Shown here piece by piece: positions 58,297-64,000 of a DNA stretch of 64,000 nucleotides. Location: the NCBI GenBank assembly GCA_032622095.1, contig CP136064.1, positions 273,261,614 through 273,325,613 on the forward strand, written 5' to 3'. Position numbers and translations under genes: made by a program. The first letter of the stretch is position 1; each line of letters opens with the position of its first letter. The stretch comes from Siphonodentalium dalli. Its lineage: Eukaryota > Mollusca > Scaphopoda > Gadilida > Siphonodentaliidae. A model generated the notes under the pieces. That model saw nothing but the letters and a program-made list of their open reading frames with translations, was not told the origin of the DNA and did not search any database.

Positions 58297-58831
58297 TATA
58301 TCTCATATATATTTTGAAGACCTCTGTCTGTCTGTTTGTTTGTCTGTCTGTCATTAATACAAATCTACGATTCTCGACCGATCGAGACGAAACTTGGTAC
58401 GTGTGTGTAGTTGACCAGGCGGTCGTCGTTGTCGTATTGGCGAGCCCGTGCGACGCCCGTGCAGCGCATGCGCAGACGAGATCTCGGAAACGGATGGAGC
58501 TATCGACTTGAAATTTGGTATGTGAATGTATCTTGCCCCGGATACGAATTTTATCGGGTCGCCGAGCCCGTGGGACGCCAGCTTCGCGCATGCGCAGACG
58601 AGATCTCGGAAACGGGTGGAGCTATCGACTTGAAATTTGCTATGTGAATGTATCTTGCCCCGTATACGAATTTTATCGGGTCAACGAGACCGTGCGACGC
58701 CAGCTTCGCGCATGCCTAGACGAGATCTCGGAAACGGGTGGAGCTATCGACTTGAAATTTGGTTTTTGAATAGCTATCGACTTGAAATTTGGTTTTTTAA
58801 TAGCCCGGACAACGTCGGGCTCATCGGCTAG
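58297..58831 (+). mobile_element. Helitron-like unit A2
   Basis: Begins TATATCTCATATATATTTTG directly after B1. It has three 122-bp repeats (GAGCCCGTG at 58442, 58564 and, as GAGACCGTG, 58686). It ends with the same hairpin as A1 and CTAG at 58828-58831, T. It is very similar to A1. Confidence 0.65.
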
Positions 58832-59333
58832 TCTATTATATATTTTGGAAGATCTGTGTGTCTGTGTGTGTGTTCGCGATGAACTCGAAAACGGCCGACC
58901 CGATTTCGATGAAACTTGGTATGTTGGGTTATTTTCGGCCGGGGGGTGACATAGGCCTATTAATTTGCCCGTGCGACGTGACCTTGACCTTGAAATCGGG
59001 TAATTTCAAGGGCAAACGCCCGAATATCACGTGAATTTCGATGAAACTTGGCATGTGTGGGTACCTTCGTATGGGGAGTCTCATAAGCATATTCATTTGC
59101 CCGTGCGACGTGACCTTGACCTTGACATCGGGTCAATTCAAGGTCAAATCGCCAATTTTGATGGGATTTCGACGAAATTTGATACGTGGTGTTACTTTTC
59201 TCCACTGAGTGTTTTGGACGGGTCGACCCCGATCTGACCTTGACTTTCAAAATGATCAATTCAAGGTCAAATAGGGTAAAACCGGATGGCCAATTCAAGG
59301 TCAAAGCCCGGACGAAGTCGGGTCACCTTCTAG
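58832..59333 (+). mobile_element. Helitron-like unit B2
   Basis: Begins TCTATTATATATTTTGGAAG, ends CCCGGACGAAGTCGGG, TCACCTT, CTAG (59330-59333), T. Inside, GTGCGACGTGACCTTGACCT occurs twice (58971 and 59103). It is shorter than B1 by ~300 bp but clearly the same family. Confidence 0.65.
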
Positions 59334-59376
<43 letters not shown>

Positions 59377-59400
59377 GTGTGTGTGTGTGTGTGTGTGTAT
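59334..59400. repeat. (TA)n then (GT)n
   Basis: About 40 bp of TA followed by ~22 bp of GT, directly after the last CTAG. Confidence 0.9.
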
Positions 59401-60099
59401 AATAAACACACGAGTATGTTGACGGGTGGATCTGTTTAGCCTGCATAAATATTACGAGTCCCAGCTCTCTGTACATATCAGGAAAACAGTAACAAACAGT
59501 ATGGAGTTCTGCCCACATAAGTAGGTTATGACGTCGTGACTGCTGGAATGATGACGTATTGAGACAATGAACTATATTCATGTGCGAAGCTTTTCGCTGT
59601 TTCGTGGGTATATATAAGCAAATATACAGCGATTAATAATACTTTGTTTTATATAGCAAATAATCCAGCAACGTGCCCTAAGACGATTTATACATATTAT
59701 TACCACCGGCGATATAGGCGCACTAATACCAATTCATTTGGTCCATCCTCTGAGGAGGTTGCAATCCGAACTGCAGCGCATATGCGTGCGCATCCGGAAT
59801 ACTCATGATGACAAGATCCATGAACACCTGCCGAGTACTATTTTAACACATGAGTGGTGCGAAGCACTTACAATACACCTTTATCAATGGCCACATCTTG
59901 GCTTATCAGAAAAGCGAGATTTGAAAAGCGTATGATGAGACAGTTGCAAGTCGCTCAATTCGGAAACTCACAATAGACCACGGCAGGCTGCGAACTCATT
60001 TCGATGTGTTGACAGCGATGACATGCCTAACACGATAAGCATTGGATCACGAAGCTCCACAATGTACTGTTCGCTTGTATAATAGTACTAGTTGTAAAA
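59401..60099. other. No recognised feature
   Basis: Short frames at 59738-59935 in all plus frames look slightly protein-like but hold stops. No family recognised. Confidence 0.4.
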
Positions 60100-60101
60100 T
60101 A

Positions 60102-60522
60102 TGTGACCCGCCATATCAAATCCAGTCGTAAGTCGGGATTTTTGTACCCTGTGCCAATGCATGCTCTTATATATGCGAGTCGACCATAGTTCGCCTCGCA
60201 TATATAAGAGAATGCATTGGCCTAACCATTTTTTATCATTTGTTTTAAATAAATGTTTCTTACAATTTTTAGGGCACACATATATAGAAGCATATAGAAG
60301 AGTGTCGTCTGCTCATGTTTGTCTGGGGCTCTGTATGGGTGAAATTACAAAATTGTTAAAGAATACAAGAAAAAATTATTAAAATTGTAAAATATTGTTA
60401 GGCCAATGCATTCTCTTATATATGCGAGGCGACCTATGGTCGACTCGCATATATAAGAGAATGCATTGGCACAGGGTAAAAAAAATCCCGACTTACGACT
60501 GGATTTGATATGGCGGGTCACA
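60102..60522. mobile_element. Double-hairpin foldback element, copy 1
   Basis: Terminal inverted repeats of ~85 bp start TGTGACCCGCCATATCAAAT. Within each end is a further hairpin: GCCAATGCAT-CTCTTATATATGCGAG against CTCGCATATATAAGAGAATGCATTGGC. The same 26-bp word thus occurs four times per element, two in each orientation. TA flanks both ends (60100-60101 and 60523-60524). The interior is AT-rich and unique to the family. Confidence 0.85.
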
Positions 60523-60531
60523 TATGCACTC

Positions 60532-60629
60532 CTACTTGAGGTTACAGTAAAGATCATAATGTTGATGTGCGAGCGAGCAACATAAGATAACTATGAGTGT
60601 GAAAATAAAGATCCGCATCTCGTCAAATC
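60532..60629 (-). pseudogene. Truncated paralogue of the secreted-protein exon
   Basis: The minus strand keeps the acceptor (CTCAACTTACAG, AG at 60631-60630), the 11-nt leader and ATG at 60618. It then reads MRIFIFTLIVILCCSLAHQH, close to MRILIFTLMVIVCGTLAHQH of the exon at 55468. After HQH similarity stops and a TAG follows eight codons later (60532). The break lies ~10 bp from a foldback element, which may mark the rearrangement. Upstream sequence beyond the acceptor is also conserved (GTTCACTTGAACTGAAATCTC-like), so the copy arose by DNA duplication, not through mRNA. Confidence 0.7.
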
Positions 60630-60641
60630 CTGTAAGTTGAG

Positions 60642-60795
60642 AGATTTCAGTTCACGTGGTATAGAACACTCAATGACGTGGCTAGAGGGTTAAGAGATTT
60701 CAGTTCATATGTGATTACACAAGGTGTTAAACTCTTCTGGGTTTCGCCTACATATTAATAAGGACTATTCTTGTCCCATCCTGTTAACTCAATTG
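60642..60795. other. Short unannotated spacer
   Basis: AGAGATTTCAGTTCA occurs twice here (60640 and 60692), a small direct repeat around the duplicated exon's upstream side. Confidence 0.4.
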
Positions 60796-60799
60796 TTAA

Positions 60800-61318
60800 A
60801 GGCACGAGTTGTGTTCGTTGCAGAAATATTCATATTTGTTCAAATCGCCATCAACAGAATGAATATTAAAATATATATAGTTTTGTTCATATGCCAAACA
60901 TAATCAGCGCTTAAATAGTATATTGTCATCAAGACGTACGATGGTGAACATAAACAAGATCCTACTCGTGTTGCAGAACTTGTGCTTCTGTTTACATAAC
61001 ACAGCGCAATTATATCGGTTAATCACACACAAATGATATAAACGCTCTTTATGATTTCCATATCAGGAAAACAGTAACAAATAACGCTCTTTATGTTTAG
61101 CATATCCGGATCTAAACAAAAGCCAGATAACGTAGCGTGTTTTGCTTTTGTTTACACAACAAAGGGAAAAAATTGACAATAACATACTGTTTATTCCATA
61201 TTTCTGATTGGTATAAGAATAAAGTCTGTCTATATTTTACTATTCTTTCTGTTTATGGCGGCTTTTGACGGAGTTGAATACTTAAACAGCATAACCACCA
61301 CGAAGTCCGCCCGTATCT
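60800..61318 (-). mobile_element. TTAA-family MITE, copy 4 (diverged)
   Basis: A 519-bp element from AGGCACGAGTTGTG to CCGCCCGTATCT, with perfect TTAA at 60796-60799 and 61319-61322. It shares the internal order of copies 1-3 (ATTCATATTTGTTC, ACGCTCTTTATG, TTTACACAACAAAG, TTCTTTCTGTTTATGGCGG) but is clearly older. Confidence 0.85.
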
Positions 61319-61599
61319 TTAAAGCTTCGGAAAGCCCACACGCTACTATTGTGGAAACTTTACCATAATATCGAGGTAAATTACCCTGGTAGAATTACTC
61401 TGGTATAATTACTTTAGTAGAACCCCACATCCATACCTTGGTGAAAATACATGGGTGGAAACATTTTACCAGAGTAAAAATACATGGGTGGGTCTACATG
61501 TGTGCGTATAATATGGTGACCATTCACTAGATGAAGTTTACCAGAGTAAAATAACCTCGTTCCAATCACACTGGTAAAATACCGCAGCATACCATAGTT

Positions 61600-61775
61600 T
61601 TTTTACCATGGTTCACCAGTGTTTTTTACCATGATTTACCAGAGCGTTTTTACCATGATTTACCAGAGTGTTTTTACCATGATTTACCAGAGTGTTTTTA
61701 ACATGATTTATCAGAGTGTTTTTACCATGGTTTACTAGAGTGTTTTTACCATGGTTTACCAGAGTGTTTTTTTAT
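61600..61775. repeat. 24-bp minisatellite, ~7 copies
   Basis: ACCATGATTTACCAGAGTGT followed by TTTT repeats every 24 bp (ACCATG at 61628, 61652, 61676 and on). Related TACCAGAGTAAAA words, also inverted, extend back to ~61380. Confidence 0.9.
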
Positions 61776-61860
61776 AAGGGTTGTCGCACGTCAAGCAAAA
61801 CAGTAAACAGTGCCTATGAATATTAATGAACTGTCGCGAGCTGATGATTTCCCGCTCATC

Positions 61861-62081
61861 TGTGACCCGCCATATCAAATCCAGTCGGAAGTCGGGATTT
61901 TTTTTATCCTGTGCCAATGCATTCTCTTATATATGCGAGTCGCCTCGCACATATAAGAGAATGCATTGGCCTAACAATTTTTTACAATTTTAATAATTTT
62001 GTCTTGTATTCTTTAACAATTTTATAATTTCACCCATACAGAGCCCCAGACAAACATGAGCAGACGACACTCTTCTATATG

Positions 62082-62130
<49 letters not shown>

Positions 62131-62373
62131 GGCTCACTGCAGGGTAATGGATGTTTTTTTATTTTATGTCCTAAAAAATTGTCAGAAACATTTATTTTAA
62201 ACAAATGATAAAAAATTGTTAGGCCAATGCATTCTCAATACTGGAGGCAATAAAGATATATATATATATATATATGCGAGGCGACCTATGGTCGACTCGC
62301 ATATATAAGATAATGCATTGGCACAGGGTAAAAAAATCGCGACTTCCGACTGGATTTGATATGGCGGGTCACA
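61861..62373. mobile_element. Double-hairpin foldback element, copy 2
   Basis: Same ends as copy 1 (TGTGACCCGCCATATCAAAT...GGGTCACA), but the interior is inverted relative to copy 1 and holds an (AT)n at 62085-62128. A second (AT)n at 62255-62274 interrupts one hairpin arm. The flanking dinucleotide is TC on both sides. Confidence 0.85.
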
Positions 62374-63547
62374 TCTATAAAATCAATTTAAGTACCGGAG
62401 TCTCTAGACTGAGTGTTTGACTGTAATGAAACCTTGGTATAGTTTTAATTAGACTGAAAACATTACGATACGTCATAAAATATTTGTTTTCAAAACATTT
62501 CATTGGATGCTTAATTTTACGATGTTAAAATATTATAACCGGACTATGTGGGCAGAAACTCCTTCAGAATCCATTTGTCGGGATATTTAACTATATATGT
62601 GTTTAAAGCTGTGTCCAGATAATAAGTTATAAACTTATAAATAAACTTACGCTTATCGTCGGCGTGTATGTTTACTAATGCGTCGGCTACTCGATTGAGA
62701 AGAACACCGCGTCCCGTTATAATATCACAGATAAGGAACCAGACAACATACATACACGACGGTGTGGGCGAGACATGCATATACACGTGTCAAAGAGACC
62801 ACCGGGTCTGGTAACACTTTTATTTATTCTAAATATTTCTATACTAAAACCTTATTGACTAGTATTTCCATTAGGCAGCGGTTGTCTGGTCCTGCTGGAT
62901 TGCACTGATGCTGGTAGAGCAAAGCGGTGCTGTTGAGAAAAGATATTCCGTTATTTTTTTAAGTTGTAATTTGTTCAGTGTTTGGCTAATCTTAACGATT
63001 AAAAGAAAGATCAGTCGGTGTCTGTATGAAACATTCAAGAACACATATATTTTTAAATATTTTAATAATAGTGGCACCGGTTTTGGCAAAATGACAGGAA
63101 TAGTAATCTCAATGATGGCCGGTTTGCAACAACCAGCCATTATTAAACTAGTGTACATGTACATGGTTTTGTATGTTTCTAGTAGCTGGTGTATACTATG
63201 GTGTATAATAAATTTGCACACACGGGGTTGAAAAATATCCGCTACATCACCACCCACTCTCTGCATATATATATTTTTTTTTCCAGGTGAATTGTTTTGG
63301 ACCCCCCCCCCCCAATAAATAAATAAATCAGAATAATATTTAAAAATATATAGATCAACCTAGTTCTTTCTAGAAATTACTAATCAGCATCTTCCAACAT
63401 ATTAACCCTTTACCCAACAAACCGGTCAAAAACGCCCAAATAAAGCTTCAACAGCCTAAAATATCTTCGGTCTGTCTCAATAACACCATACAAATATGGA
63501 TATCATTGGAACCGGTGCATTGACCACATTGTGATGGTTACAGTTAT
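62374..63547. other. Mostly unrecognised; one weak exon candidate
   Basis: Minus strand 62753-62651 reads MYVVWFLICDIITGRGVLLN then RVADALVNIHADDK, and then GTAAGT (62650-62645). It has a hydrophobic start and a phase-1 donor like the exon at 55237, but no clear acceptor and no sequence similarity. A 131-codon minus frame at 62871-63266 has no motif and a competing plus frame. C tract at 63301-63313. Confidence 0.25.
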
Positions 63548-63698
63548 GCCCTGTGCCAATGCATTCTCTTATATATAATTTTATAATTTGTTCTTACATT
63601 TTTATCATTTTTAACACGTTAAGCCAATGCATTCTCTTATATATGCGAGGCGACCTATGGTCGACTCGCATATATAAGATAATGCATTGGCACAGGGC
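63548..63698. mobile_element. Foldback element, short copy 3
   Basis: 151 bp from GCCCTGTGCCAATGCATTCT to its reverse complement AGAAT/GATAATGCATTGGCACAGGGC. The inner GCCAATGCATTCTC word occurs again at ~63625, as in copies 1-2, but the outer TGTGACCCGCC part and the long interior are absent. Confidence 0.8.
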
Positions 63699-64000
63699 CG
63701 TTCTGTTGGGTAAAGGGTTAATACAACACCAACAACTCATGACAGTGGAATGGTAGTAGCATGATCGGACGCAAAATCATAATAAAAAGGAACAGTTCCC
63801 ACAGGTTTCTGCTTCCTGTCTTTTTGCCAACATAGAAATACTTCTGAGTGAATATATAAAGGTATTCATAGGGATATCATCTTAATCCTGTAACATTCAC
63901 CTCAATTCAAATTGTGCCAAGTGCACTCCATGTGACATCCAAATTGACATGAGAGGTATGTCAGTGATTGTTTATGTATGATCTACCGTCCTGTTCAAAA
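63699..64000. other. No recognised feature
   Basis: AT-rich end of the window with no supported feature. Confidence 0.4.

Noticed and set aside
62871-63266. 131-codon minus-strand gene
   Set aside because: A plus-strand frame of 107 codons competes, there is no motif or splice context, and the length is possible by chance in this composition.

Overview
The window looks like repeat-dominated nuclear DNA from a eukaryotic, probably marine invertebrate genome. A lophotrochozoan such as a mollusc is my best guess. The grounds are AT-rich sequence, many 5'-truncated non-LTR retrotransposons, several families of short inverted-repeat elements, (CTGT)n-bearing repeats with CTAG-T ends, and the lack of any long intact single-copy gene. 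There is no sign of bacterial operons, rRNA, CRISPR or a complete virus. The species call is inference.

Layout. 0.1-2.3 kb is a decayed ~135-bp tandem array. 5-19 kb is single-copy-looking AT-rich DNA with non-autonomous DNA elements: one 583-bp element with TTAA target duplications, three copies of a second ~495-bp TTAA family, a 1.1-kb and a 1.5-kb terminal-inverted-repeat element, and several minisatellites (16, 28, 44, 66 and 161 bp periods). 21.0-21.3 kb holds an inverted pair of tRNA-derived SINEs. 22.5-30.85 kb is one 8.3-kb satellite array of ~815-bp units, each carrying a ~250-bp foldback, followed by a 31-bp minisatellite. 33-44.3 kb and 47.5-51.6 kb are LINE graveyards with two families, one with FADD and one with QADD reverse transcriptase. 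The clearest structure there is a 3.3-kb LINE inserted in opposite orientation into an older LINE. 45.0-45.95 kb holds two adjacent small DNA elements, one with RSS-like CACAGTG termini and a 5-bp target duplication. 53.1-53.9 kb is an internally deleted Crypton-type tyrosine recombinase. 56.7-59.3 kb is an alternating A-B-A-B head-to-tail array of Helitron-like units. 60.1-63.7 kb holds three copies of a foldback element family.

Host genes are scarce. The best candidate is a minus-strand exon (55237-55479) encoding a signal peptide and an amphipathic helix, bounded by good splice-site sequences. A truncated paralogue of it lies at 60532-60629 and keeps the same acceptor position, which suggests a local duplication of a small secreted-protein gene. 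A second short signal-like exon at 62651-62753 is much weaker.

The genes here do not form a pathway. The window is best read as layers of transposon insertion: older LINEs split by younger ones, a MITE sitting at TTAA at the edge of a minisatellite, and satellites built around palindromes. All work was by eye; boundaries of diverged repeats are approximate.
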